The notes under the pieces: generated by a model
Told to the model about the DNA's origin: nothing
Databases searched by the model: none
Seen by the model: only the letters and a program-made list of their open reading frames with translations
Translations under genes and position numbers: made by a program
Part shown: positions 17,969-25,857 of the stretch, piece by piece
How the letters are laid out: every line of letters begins with the position of its first letter
Position numbering within the stretch: the first letter of the stretch is position 1
NCBI GenBank assembly: GCA_030524175.1
Contig: JAUNHC010000001.1
Span: 248,001 to 312,000, forward strand
DNA length: 64,000 bases
Reading direction: 5' to 3'
Origin: Eubacteriales bacterium
Lineage (GTDB): Bacteria; Bacillota; Clostridia; Lachnospirales; Lachnospiraceae

Positions 17969-18328
17969 TCATTCCAAATCCCCGACAATCTGTTTCAGCT
18001 TCTCAATCTGTTCGGCGGAAAGCTTCTTCCTGCCAAGGAGTGCTGTAAACAGCTTGTCAGCAGAACCATCATAAACTTTATTGATCAGTTCGTTTGTCTC
18101 TGCCTCCTGTACTTCTTCTTTTGGAATAAGGGCATGGCACATGAAATTAGGTTCGGAACGCTCAACAGCGCCTTTCTTAATACATCTTTTAATAAGGGTA
18201 TAGGTAGTGTTTATGTTCCAGCCGGTTTCATCTTTCAGCACATCGGAAATATGTTTTGCAGTACAATCCCCTTCCTGCCATAGTACCTCCATTATTTTTA
18301 ATTCTGAATCAAAAAGTTTGACATCCAT
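17969..18328 (-). CDS. BlaI/MecI-family repressor
   Basis: A 119-residue winged-helix repressor of the BlaI/MecI/CopY family: recognition region KHISDVLKDETGWNINTTYT, wing, then the C-terminal dimerisation helix region where the activating protease normally cuts (LINKVYDGSADKLFTALLG). The ATG at 18328 is chosen over the one at 18334 because GGAGG is spaced six bases from it. It is first in a two-gene operon with an M56 sensor. Two TACTAC/GTAGTA palindromes flank its promoter, so autoregulation is near certain. No beta-lactamase gene is present. Confidence 0.93.
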   Translation of the reverse strand: MDVKLFDSELKIMEVLWQEGDCTAKHISDVLKDETGWNINTTYTLIKRCIKKGAVERSEPNFMCHALIPKEEVQEAETNELINKVYDGSADKLFTALLGRKKLSAEQIEKLKQIVGDLE

Positions 18329-18344
18329 ACGCATCCTCCTTTAT

Positions 18345-18358
18345 ACTACTGCAGTAGT
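18345..18358. promoter_or_regulatory. BlaI operator box 1
   Basis: Perfect 14-bp palindrome ACTACTGCAGTAGT, matching the TACTAC/GTAGTA consensus of BlaI/MecI boxes, located between the -10 box and the repressor start codon. Confidence 0.8.
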
Positions 18359-18373
18359 TTTCTTGTTAACCAT

Positions 18374-18402
18374 ATACTACTACATTCGTATGAGAATGTC
18401 AA
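18374..18402 (-). promoter_or_regulatory. Promoter of the blaI-M56 operon
   Basis: Minus-strand TTGACA (18397-18402), 17-bp spacer, TAGTAT (18374-18379). An operator palindrome lies on each side, and the -10 itself sits in a further TAGTAGTAT half-box. Confidence 0.8.
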
Positions 18403-18419
18403 TACTACAATAGTAGTAT
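18402..18419. promoter_or_regulatory. BlaI operator box 2
   Basis: ATACTAC-AATA-GTAGTAT, perfect 7-bp arms, abutting the -35 box of the blaI promoter. Confidence 0.8.
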
Positions 18420-18421
18420 AA

Positions 18422-18473
18422 ATAAAAAACAGGCAGCAAGACCTTTATACATAAATGTCTGTTACTGCCTGAA
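18422..18473 (-). terminator. Intrinsic terminator upstream of the blaI promoter
   Basis: Minus-strand stem CAGGCAGTAA / TTGCTGCCTG followed by TTTTTT. It would stop transcripts arriving from the IS remnants and possibly the toxin operon before they reach blaI. It is the first clear terminator downstream of the toxin operon, although 2.3 kb away. Confidence 0.7.
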
Positions 18474-18530
18474 AATTAATGAGCTGTCCTGAAAACGTAA
18501 TTTAGCAACAACCCATAAATAAGCATTTTT

Positions 18531-18558
18531 AATAAGCTCGCCTTTTGGCGGGCTTATT
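18531..18558. repeat. Hairpin beside the IS110 remnant
   Basis: AATAAGC-t-CGCC-tttt-GGCG-g-GCTTATT, a strong imperfect hairpin 30 bp after the stop of the IS110 remnant. It may be the end structure of the element or a terminator. Confidence 0.5.
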
Positions 18559-18587
18559 CACTTGCGTATGAAAAAATAAGAAGAAAG

Positions 18588-19347
18588 TTATTTAGGCTGA
18601 ATAATTACATCTACTCCTAACTTTTCTAATTAACGAAGATTTTTCCTTATTAGTTTATCTTGATTGATAACGGAATAATAATCTGCCCCTAAATCATGAT
18701 AAGGAACTTTTTCTTTTAACATATGATAGATAGCAATTAGCATTGTATGTGCAATAGCTATCAAAGTCCGTTTCCCTCCTCTGCGTGTGGAAATCCGTTG
18801 GTATCAAGAATAAAAATAACTTTGCTTATTTCTAATCGCAGCCCGGACACATTCTACTAAAGCTGCTTTCAGATGCATCCAATGCCTCAATTGCCCAATT
18901 CATGGACTTTGTTTTTTTAATATCTTCATCTAAATCCATGATTAGGGACGTAAGATTATCAATATGCACAAGCTGATGTTCTAACATCTTTCGCTGATGC
19001 TCCCCAACCCGCCCCTGTAAAGCTCTTCGCATTGCATGGATTTTATTCCTGGCCCGTCCTTCAGCAAGCTCACTTAAAATAACAGGGTCTAACTCTCCAG
19101 ATATGATTGCTTTCAAAATAGTCATGTCACTTTTTCCGCTGATATCGGTAATCACGCTGCTTAATCTAATGTTACAGCCTTCCAACACTACTTGGTGTTT
19201 CTTTCAGTCATGAAACCAATTGGAGAATATCTTCCGTCATTGTAGAGAAATGGCGGATCTCTTTTTTCTGACACTCGTAAAAACACAGGCCACCATCATA
19301 TTTTTATGAATGTTAATCCCACAACACCGCTTATACAATACTTCCAT
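18588..19347 (-). pseudogene. IS110-family transposase remnant
   Basis: Three collinear fragments of one IS110-type DEDD transposase are readable on the minus strand. N-terminus from 19347 (MEVLYKRCCGINIHKNMM, where the usual catalytic Asp of the GxDVHK motif is Asn); a middle piece at 19188-18832 (GCNIRLSSVITDISGKSD, typical of IS110); and the C-terminal piece to the stop at 18588 (AHTMLIAIYHMLKEK then VPYHDLGADYYSVI). Internal deletions and stop codons remove much of the RuvC-like domain and most of the serine domain, so no active recombinase can be made. The total is about 760 bp, against roughly 1.2 kb for an intact gene. Confidence 0.85.
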
Positions 19348-19635
19348 AAAATAAACCTCCTTCGCATAAGCCGATGCAGCTCCTTGCTTAATTGTTGGCT
19401 GTCCTGCGTCCTCATCAAAATCCGATGGAAACAAAATGTGGTACACCTAAGGAGCTGAAAATCAGTCTGTCGCACGGGCTTGAAAGCACCAATCCCCTTC
19501 CGACCTTATTCGGCACCTTAAGTATACCACTACACAGAGTATAGCCAATATTTAGTATTCATTTATTGTGGTGAGATTCTCTCATGATTGTCTGTCGATT
19601 AAGACTGATTTTTAGGCTCCCCACCAAAGAATTAA

Positions 19636-19690
19636 GAAGCTCTTATGAAATCCCGTGCTTTTTAGCACCTGACTCTTCCATAGGAGCTTC
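19636..19690. repeat. Nested hairpin at the 3' side of the IS1182 remnant
   Basis: Outer arms GAAGCTCTTATG and CATAGGAGCTTC enclose an inner hairpin GTGCT-tttt-AGCAC. It lies 73 bp beyond the transposase stop and is probably an end structure of the insertion sequence. Apart from this, the roughly 415 bp between the two IS pseudogenes (19348-19762) show nothing I can assign. Confidence 0.4.
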
Positions 19691-19762
19691 CTGCTTTTCC
19701 TTTTGCTGCTTATTTTAGGCCGCAAAATCCCCTTATTCCCATATTTCGCAACGCTCCTTTGT

Positions 19763-20705
19763 CTAAGCTGTTTTTTCGTGGCTTTTTCCTTCAAATTTTC
19801 GGATTTCACCTTGAAGGAACCGATGATATTTATTCATATTTCGGCCAATCGCATACAGCATGAACTCTTTATGTATTTTTCAGATGACCGGTAGTTAAAA
19901 CGCCGGAAATCCTCATTCTCTTTGATGTCTCCAAAATGCCCCTCTGTCTGGATGGAGCGGATCTGGCGTTTCAGGATCCCTTTTTCACTCTGGATGTTCG
20001 CATGGGAGTCTTCTTTCAGTTCTTCCCACTGTTCATTAATCTTCTTGACCTTGTTTCTTTCGGCATTTTTTTCTGCATTCTATTTATATAAGCACTGGGC
20101 CTTATGTTCACAGCCGCTGCAGTCTGCACATCCATACACTCCAAATATCTGTGTATAACCTTCCTGCTCTTTCGTTTCTGTACGGAAGTGGCGCAGTTCC
20201 CTTCCGTCATGGCAGATGTAGTAATGCTCATCCTCAAAGATCTGTATTGTCATGTTGTAACACTTACTGATATCTTCTGCATAAGCACGTGTCTTCCGCT
20301 TTTTCATGGTCCTGCAGTTTGATATAACTGGCTATTCCATTCTGCTTTAGATAAAGCAGTTTTTTCTCGCTGCTGTATCCGCTGTCGGCGGTCACTTCCT
20401 CCAGGCTGTCCCCAAAGGCTTTCCGGTGCTTTTCCAAAACTGGGATTAGGGTATTATAATCGGTACGGTCACTGCTCACATAACCATGGAGGATGAAATA
20501 GTTTTCCACTATGATCTGGACATTGTATGCGGGCTTTAACTGCCCGTTCAACATATGGTCTTCTTTCAACCGCATAAACGTGGCTTCCAGGTCTGTCTTG
20601 GAATAACTGTTGCGGTCCTTTCCCATGATCTCAAAACACTCTTTATATTCCATCAGACTGGCGCCGCAGTCCTCCAGTTCAATATTTTGCACTGGAAAAC
20701 ACGAC
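19763..20705 (-). pseudogene. IS1182-family transposase remnant
   Basis: Fragments in shifted frames give the C-terminal two thirds of an IS1182-type transposase. The first part (20700-20270) reads LEATFMRLKEDHMLNGQ, then VTADSGYSSEKKLLYLKQNG. The next (20307-20080) reads FGVYGCADCSGCEHKAQCLY and hits a stop. The last reads IQTEGHFGDIKENEDFRRFN and ends at 19763 with EIRKFEGKSHEKTA. At least two frameshifts or stops separate them, and the N-terminal DNA-binding part is absent. The 5' edge is fused to a copy of the 3' end of the M56 gene (20736-20784), placing a rearrangement junction between the endolysin gene and this element. Confidence 0.85.
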
Positions 20706-20784
20706 CGGTAAAAGCAGGTTTGGGTATTCCTTTCGTCCATGCTCTCAAACCCCACATACTCATCTCTTATAGTTATCTGTATGT
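20685..20784. repeat. Direct repeat copy B (M56 3'-end fragment fused to IS1182 remnant)
   Basis: Carries the same 17-bp and 49-bp blocks as copy A (15632-15758). The 49-bp block encodes the M56 C-terminal residues QITIRDEYVGFESMDER and then runs directly into the IS1182 coding remnant. It lies only about 40 bp beyond the extended endolysin stop at 20822. Confidence 0.85.
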
Positions 20785-20932
20785 AGTTATCAATGTGAAT
20801 ATCACTGTCACAACCATATTTCTAACACTGTTCTTTTTGGACATAATCACTGTGAATATATCCCTCTATATCTTCTACTTTCACATGGGTCCAGCCATTG
20901 ATCACATGTCCGTCGATTTCAAACCGGTCTCC

Positions 20933-22120
20933 TTAATTTACTGTGCGCAAAATATCACCTGAGGGTGTTTCTCTGACATTTACATTGTCAGCAGTTGACA
21001 CGGCAGTTCCGATGGCTATCCAGGTATCCGGAGTATATGGATCCGAAGGGTTATCGTCTGGCACAAATCTGCGTATCTGGTACACACCTGAAGGATGTCC
21101 GTATTCCAGACAGTTTTTAACCGTAGGACCTGTGCCTGATCCATGTCCTATCTGCCGGCCGTTTCCAATATACATTTCCACATGTTTTGCTTCACCTGAA
21201 CCATAGTAGATACAATCTCCCGGCTGCATTCTGCTTATTTCTTCTTTCGAAAGTCTTCCGTAACTGCCTCTGTTTTTACACAATGTAACCATTTTTCCAT
21301 GCTCCACCTGCTCTCCGGTCCAAGACCCCACATAAATACCATAGGCCTGCTCAAAACATTTCCATACAAGTGATGAACAGTCTGAGTAACCGTCAAATAC
21401 AAATATCCGCCGTTCACTCTGGGTATACTGATTTTTCCCTTTCCGGCTGACCGCCAGATCTACTGCCTTCTGCCCATGTCTGACAGAAGGTGGTTTATTC
21501 AAGTATTTTTTCAATGACTCATATACCATAGTCTGACGTTCTGTGTAAGCGCCTACCTGATTTCCCGTATCGGTCTTACTGGCGGCATACAGATTATCCA
21601 GACTGTAGGGCTTGAGGGTCTTTCCCAGTATTCTCGCCATCGCGCTATAACCGCCCTGATGTCTGAAATTAGCACACATCATTCCGGCATCCATATCCGT
21701 AACTCCCAGCTCTTCTGCCTCGTGAATATAAGCTTCCATTTCTTCATCCATCAGCATATCCTGACATGCATGTCCTATTTGGGAATCAATAATTTTACGA
21801 ATGCATTCTGCTTTTTGTGAAGTACCAGATATCTGATATCTGTCCCAGCTTCCTGCGTCAATATCTGCTGACAGGCCGGCTTTATCCACAGTATCAAACC
21901 AGTCTGGACTGCAGGAACGGATCCGCATTAACAATTGCCTTGCTTCATCAGCAAACCACTGGCCTGCACCAATAGTCACAGCGTGTTCATCATCACTATT
22001 TGTATAAGCTTCAGTATAAGCTTCAGTAAAATCATCATATCTGGCTTGACCGTAAATCTGATCCCCCGTTTCAACCGCATAAATGATTTTTCTGATTACT
22101 TCCTTTTCATTTACCGTCAT
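20933..22120 (-). CDS. Bifunctional phage-type endolysin (lysozyme-like + NlpC/P60 + SH3), truncated by an in-frame TAA
   Basis: A 395-residue peptidoglycan hydrolase without a signal peptide. Residues 1-200 form a lysozyme-like domain with candidate catalytic Glu17 (AVETGDQIYG) and AVTIGAGQWF. Residues 215-352 form an NlpC/P60 peptidase with Cys248 (DCSSLVW), His313 (KHVEMYIG) and His326 (IGHGSG). A linker leads to a bacterial SH3 domain starting TADNVNVRETPSGDI. A TAA at 20933 cuts this domain after RTVN, but the same frame continues with 36 codons (GDRFEIDGHVINGWTH, later EGYIHSDYVQ) to a TAG at 20822, completing the fold. The ATG overlaps the holin stop by 4 bp. The gene is last in the Tc-toxin operon and probably opens the cell wall for toxin release; the catalytic domains look intact. 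Confidence 0.88.
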   Translation of the reverse strand: MTVNEKEVIRKIIYAVETGDQIYGQARYDDFTEAYTEAYTNSDDEHAVTIGAGQWFADEARQLLMRIRSCSPDWFDTVDKAGLSADIDAGSWDRYQISGTSQKAECIRKIIDSQIGHACQDMLMDEEMEAYIHEAEELGVTDMDAGMMCANFRHQGGYSAMARILGKTLKPYSLDNLYAASKTDTGNQVGAYTERQTMVYESLKKYLNKPPSVRHGQKAVDLAVSRKGKNQYTQSERRIFVFDGYSDCSSLVWKCFEQAYGIYVGSWTGEQVEHGKMVTLCKNRGSYGRLSKEEISRMQPGDCIYYGSGEAKHVEMYIGNGRQIGHGSGTGPTVKNCLEYGHPSGVYQIRRFVPDDNPSDPYTPDTWIAIGTAVSTADNVNVRETPSGDILRTVN

Positions 22121-22413
22121 CTGTCATCTCCTATCTTCTGTTCTGTCACTTTTCCTTCCAAAATATTTCTCAGAAGCTCATACATTCCGGTGCTGGAAAG
22201 ACCAGACACCATACCTCTTAGCAGTACAGCCACAGTTATACCTTTGTGGAAATTGAGCAGTACAGAAATTACCAGTCCCACAATAAGTGCAGACAAGGGA
22301 ATGAATTTATTTGGAAATCGGTCAAAGGCTGTTTTCAGCACATAACCCATTACCAGACAAATAGCTAAAATTATGGGATCTATATATTCAAATATAAAAT
22401 CAATATTAGGTAT
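22117..22413 (-). CDS. Holin with non-AUG start (ATA or ATT)
   Basis: A small three-helix membrane protein of the phage holin type encoded directly ahead of the endolysin (4-bp ATGA overlap). Hydrophobic segments: DPIILAICLVMGYVL, PLSALIVGLVISVLL and ITVAVLLRGMVSGLS, then a charged tail. The only ATG (22350) lies inside the first membrane segment and has no ribosome site. The open frame continues upstream as IPNIDFIFEYIDPIILAI, a typical holin N-terminus, to an ATA at 22413 or ATT at 22419, with GGGAGGAG at the right distance (about 6 bases before the ATA). I annotate the ATA start (about 98 residues). Either a rare start codon limits expression, or a former ATG has mutated. Confidence 0.75.
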   Translation of the reverse strand: MPNIDFIFEYIDPIILAICLVMGYVLKTAFDRFPNKFIPLSALIVGLVISVLLNFHKGITVAVLLRGMVSGLSSTGMYELLRNILEGKVTEQKIGDDR

Positions 22414-22448
22414 CGTAATCTCCTCCCTTCTTTAACTCTCTCTATTAT

Positions 22449-23114
22449 TCATGTGCACCCCTTCTTTCCGGTCAACACCATATCAAGCTTTTCTTTAACT
22501 TCTACATAGCGCTTTTGCGGAATGGGCAGTGTCACACCGTTAGCCAGCAGCATACAGTATTTTTCAAAACGGAGAACACAGTAGGCATTGACGAGATACC
22601 CCCTGTGGACACGTACAAAATACTCAGGAAGCCGCTTCTGACAAGCCGACAGCTGTTCATGAATCTCCATTTCCTGCGTGCCGTAATAAATGACTGAATT
22701 CATGTTCCTTGCTTCCACATAAAGTATTTCCCGTGGGGAAAGGAGGTAAACACTCCCCCATTCCCCGGAAAAACATAGTTTTCTGCTGTCCACAGGCAAA
22801 ATTGCCGAGTGGACATGCATTATCTCCCATTGATCCACTCTGCGAACCCAGACCAGGAGAATAGAATTTTTAGCAACATAATAATTCTCCCTGTCCTGCT
22901 CCGTAATCCTGACTGTTATAACAGCAATATTTTGCTCCTGAAAAATATACTGTAAATCGGCTTTCAGTATTCGTTTTCCGTATTTTCTCTCATACTCTCT
23001 GGAATTCACTATACCGTTATCTACTGCAGCGGTCACATGATTAAAGTCTTTGTTGTACAATTTTTTTAAAAATTCTTCTGTTTTAGAAAGTAATATCTGC
23101 TTATCTGATATCAT
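22449..23114 (-). CDS. LytTR-family transcriptional regulator with NTF2/SnoaL-like domain (second of pair)
   Basis: A 221-residue protein. Residues 1-110 resemble an NTF2/SnoaL-like fold (EEFLKKLYNKDF, then LQYIFQEQNIAVITVRI). Residues 120-215 are a LytTR DNA-binding domain with the signature ILYVEARNMNSVIYY, YFVRVHRGYLVNAY and a terminal PIPQKRYVEVKEKL. There is no receiver domain. It begins 4 bp after the stop of a closely related gene, with no clear ribosome site of its own, so coupled translation is likely. It sits between the toxin genes and the lysis cassette; the probable role is control of toxin or lysis expression. The signal sensed by the N-terminal domain is unknown. Confidence 0.85.
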   Translation of the reverse strand: MISDKQILLSKTEEFLKKLYNKDFNHVTAAVDNGIVNSREYERKYGKRILKADLQYIFQEQNIAVITVRITEQDRENYYVAKNSILLVWVRRVDQWEIMHVHSAILPVDSRKLCFSGEWGSVYLLSPREILYVEARNMNSVIYYGTQEMEIHEQLSACQKRLPEYFVRVHRGYLVNAYCVLRFEKYCMLLANGVTLPIPQKRYVEVKEKLDMVLTGKKGCT

Positions 23115-23118
23115 TTTT

Positions 23119-23841
23119 TTACACGATATGTGCCATGATTTCGCTTAATATCTGCTGATATCGCTTTTCCGGTATGGGTATACTCTCTCCGGTTATCATC
23201 CGAAGCCGGTATTTTTCTACCTTCCGGATAAAATACACATTTACAAGATAACTTCTGTGAATCCTCATAAAGTACCCCGGGAGCTTTTTTTCACAGGCTC
23301 CAAGCTGTTCCTGAAGGATAAAAAATCCATCCTGACTGTGCACTTCACTTTTCATATTCCTTGCCTCAATATACAATATTCTGTCCGGGTACAGCCAATA
23401 TTCCTGTTCCATACATCCGTGAAATTTTATGCCTATTTCCACCCCCTGACCGTGACTTAAATGCAGATATTGAATTTTCCAGCAATCCATTTCCTTTTTC
23501 CACAGACAGGAAATCCACAGAAAATAACTCTCCGGCGTCTTGCCGGAAAAATCAGTTTCAATACTTGCTCCACAGGTCATAAGACAGAAGTGTGATGATA
23601 GAATTTGTGTTTTTAAGTTATTCAGGCAAATATGCACATTCTCTTCGTCCAGCTTTTTCTCTCTCATATAGAATGCAACCTGTTCTACACCTACAATCCC
23701 ACGCATATTAGTTCCAAAAATATGGATATCCGGGCTGCATATTTCATACAGGCCGCCTGTGTCCCTGTTGAACACGTCTTTCAGCAGACAGTTAAAGCGT
23801 TTTTCCAATTTTTCCTTCAGCTCAGTTTTCTCAGATTTCAT
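23119..23841 (-). CDS. LytTR-family transcriptional regulator with NTF2/SnoaL-like domain (first of pair)
   Basis: A 240-residue paralogue of the next gene. An N-terminal NTF2/SnoaL-like domain (residues 5-125: LEKRFNCLLKDVFNRDTGG, SYFLWISCLWKKEMDCWKI) is joined to a LytTR domain (ILYIEARNMKSEVHSQ, YFMRIHRSYLVNVYFI, PIPEKRYQQIL). The ATG overlaps the end of the Hint-protein gene by 11 bp. LytTR proteins bind paired short direct repeats; no convincing pair was found in the 300 bp before the toxin operon. Two tandem non-receiver LytTR regulators inside a toxin operon suggest heterodimeric or antagonistic control. Confidence 0.87.
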   Translation of the reverse strand: MKSEKTELKEKLEKRFNCLLKDVFNRDTGGLYEICSPDIHIFGTNMRGIVGVEQVAFYMREKKLDEENVHICLNNLKTQILSSHFCLMTCGASIETDFSGKTPESYFLWISCLWKKEMDCWKIQYLHLSHGQGVEIGIKFHGCMEQEYWLYPDRILYIEARNMKSEVHSQDGFFILQEQLGACEKKLPGYFMRIHRSYLVNVYFIRKVEKYRLRMITGESIPIPEKRYQQILSEIMAHIV

Positions 23842-25795
23842 CCTGCAATTGGAAACTTGCCGTGTTTTTTTCTGTATTCATAGTAGAACCATCCTTTGCT
23901 GTCATTCCCCGTGAAACAGTAACAACATATTCAGTATTTTTAACAATATCTGTCTTTAGTATTACTTTTTCCGGACAATCTTCTAAACACAACGCCTCTT
24001 TCACCTTTACATCCGGTTTAATCCAAAAACCGGCGACCGTGCCTGCCTTCTTCGGATTTAAGGGCATATTAAAAGTTAAAGTGACTCTTGCACATTCATC
24101 TTTCTCTGACCGGACGGCATCAGCACTGACTAATTCAAGACCCATGTACACAGGTCCGCCGATATCCTCGGGCGGAAAATCCATACCGAACCCTGCATCT
24201 AAAGCTTCTACCCTTTTTTCAGTGGAAGGGATATAAGGATCTGTGCTATATAAGCGGTTCTCTGGAGATATGTTTGCAAATAGTACCTTCTCTATTTGAT
24301 CCATTCCCTTGGTGGTATTTTTATTGTAATCTGATCCCAGAAATACTGTCTGCATAACTCCAATGCTGTAATAGTCTGTCATTCCCACAGAAGTATATCC
24401 ATTTTCGCCCAGCGGTTCTGAACACCGCAGACGGACAACCATATGACTGATCATCATAGCCAGACCTTCCATTTTCAGTTCTTTAATCCTTACAAGTCCG
24501 CCTGTCACTACAATCTTATTTCTTCCTTTTGTCTTGAATCCATAAACATTTGGCTCCAGACGTGATTGGTCATAGCTGAAATCATTGTCAGGATAAAAAC
24601 CATGAAAAAGTTTGCACAGATATTGAATTACCGTATTACAGTTTCCTAACTCATCAAAATCATAAGTAGGCGTTTTTTCCATAATGTCATTTTGCTGAGC
24701 TGTTGTAAAATATGCTGCCGCATTCTTCGGAATTTTCACTGTTTTCTCTCCCATAACATAGAACGGCCTGGTTTCTTCCACCTGTTTCAATTCTGCCGCG
24801 TTTTTGCTTATAACACGGTAGTGGCCTTTCTGTATAACATTTTGATTCACAGTCTCATAAGCCTTGGTTCCTAGTTTAGGCATATCGTTCACCGGATCCA
24901 TAAATCCTTTTTCAATTAGATCATCAGCATGTATCTGCAGGTGGAAATCTCCGCATACCACTCCGTCTGACAATAAAAGATGTTTATCCAGACTGCATTC
25001 CTTCTCTGCCTCTATACTGATATGATGAACTCCTCCATGATAATCTCCTATGCTCAATTCATGGATTTCCACTTTATTGCCATCCTTATCCACCAGGTAA
25101 TCCTGGCCTACCCGCAGTCTGTCTGCCCGTTTCAATTTACCGTCTGCCATCAAAAACAGTTGGTTACAGGTCGCTATTGTACTTCCGCCTTCGCCATGCC
25201 GGATATATATCATACTTGATTGATATCCATTCTCGCCGGTACCGCTGCTGTAATCTACTCTAAGAGGCTCCCATTTCAATACCGGATTCTCCCCTTTCTT
25301 TAATACACTAGCTGCCATTACCTCATCTCCCGCAACAAAGGACTCAATCTTTCGGATACCTCCCGGGATACCGATTTTAGTTCCAAATGCAAAACAAGAG
25401 CAGCAGCAATAGGCAGTCAATGGATAAAAAGTCTCTCCTGCATTTGTACATTTTCTTCCCCCCAGGCGCAAATTCTCTTTTGTTCCCGGAGGATTGGCTA
25501 CATCAAAACAAACCTTTGTGGCATAGGGATCCAGAAAGTTTTTCGGCGTACAATCCGGTATTTTCTTTCCTGAGGCATCCTGACACCGACAGAAAGCGTG
25601 AGCTGCCGGGGTGAAATCTACATAGTCAACGCAATGTTCTTCTGGTGCCATGATGTAATAAGGAATTCCCTGGGCAAATGTGTCATTCAGGAGATTATCT
25701 TCATAGTTTTCTCTTAATTCTTTCCAATCGATTTCTCCGATAGACTTTGTTATTCCAACACGTTCAACACTTTTTCTGCATTCGCTTTTTCCCAT
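23831..25795 (-). CDS. Cys-rich Hint-domain protein with C-terminal Ig-like domain, linked to Tc toxin
   Basis: About 654 residues, no signal peptide. An N-terminal Cys-rich part (AFCRCQDASGKK, then YPLTAYCCCSC) leads into a Hint (hedgehog/intein) domain starting CFAFGTKIGIPGGIRKIES, near residue 135. The block B motif that normally reads TxxH is ATCNQLF here, so a key His is missing and self-splicing is doubtful. Residues 330-530 are unassigned, with a helix EGLAMMISHMVVRL in a region that recalls metallopeptidases but lacks HExxH. Residues 550-654 form an SbsA/Big_5-type Ig-like domain (ECARVTLTFNMPLNPKK). The frame starts at 25813, but the ATG at 25795 has AAGGAGAG properly placed. It lies 62 bp after TcA; it may be a toxin processing, chaperone or coat component. 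Function unknown. Confidence 0.75.
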   Translation of the reverse strand: MGKSECRKSVERVGITKSIGEIDWKELRENYEDNLLNDTFAQGIPYYIMAPEEHCVDYVDFTPAAHAFCRCQDASGKKIPDCTPKNFLDPYATKVCFDVANPPGTKENLRLGGRKCTNAGETFYPLTAYCCCSCFAFGTKIGIPGGIRKIESFVAGDEVMAASVLKKGENPVLKWEPLRVDYSSGTGENGYQSSMIYIRHGEGGSTIATCNQLFLMADGKLKRADRLRVGQDYLVDKDGNKVEIHELSIGDYHGGVHHISIEAEKECSLDKHLLLSDGVVCGDFHLQIHADDLIEKGFMDPVNDMPKLGTKAYETVNQNVIQKGHYRVISKNAAELKQVEETRPFYVMGEKTVKIPKNAAAYFTTAQQNDIMEKTPTYDFDELGNCNTVIQYLCKLFHGFYPDNDFSYDQSRLEPNVYGFKTKGRNKIVVTGGLVRIKELKMEGLAMMISHMVVRLRCSEPLGENGYTSVGMTDYYSIGVMQTVFLGSDYNKNTTKGMDQIEKVLFANISPENRLYSTDPYIPSTEKRVEALDAGFGMDFPPEDIGGPVYMGLELVSADAVRSEKDECARVTLTFNMPLNPKKAGTVAGFWIKPDVKVKEALCLEDCPEKVILKTDIVKNTEYVVTVSRGMTAKDGSTMNTEKNTASFQLQDEI

Positions 25796-25857
25796 TTTTT
25801 CTCTCCTTGTCATTTTGTACCTTGGTGCCTATACAAGCACGCGAGACATGGTTCTTG

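Noticed and set aside
18588-19600. Functional IS110 element with bridge RNA
   Set aside because: The transposase has large internal deletions, stops and a Asp-to-Asn change in the first catalytic motif; no bridge RNA could be recognised.
20933-22413. Holin and endolysin as part of a prophage
   Set aside because: No capsid, tail, integrase or packaging genes occur in the window; the genes are collinear and coupled with the Tc toxin operon.
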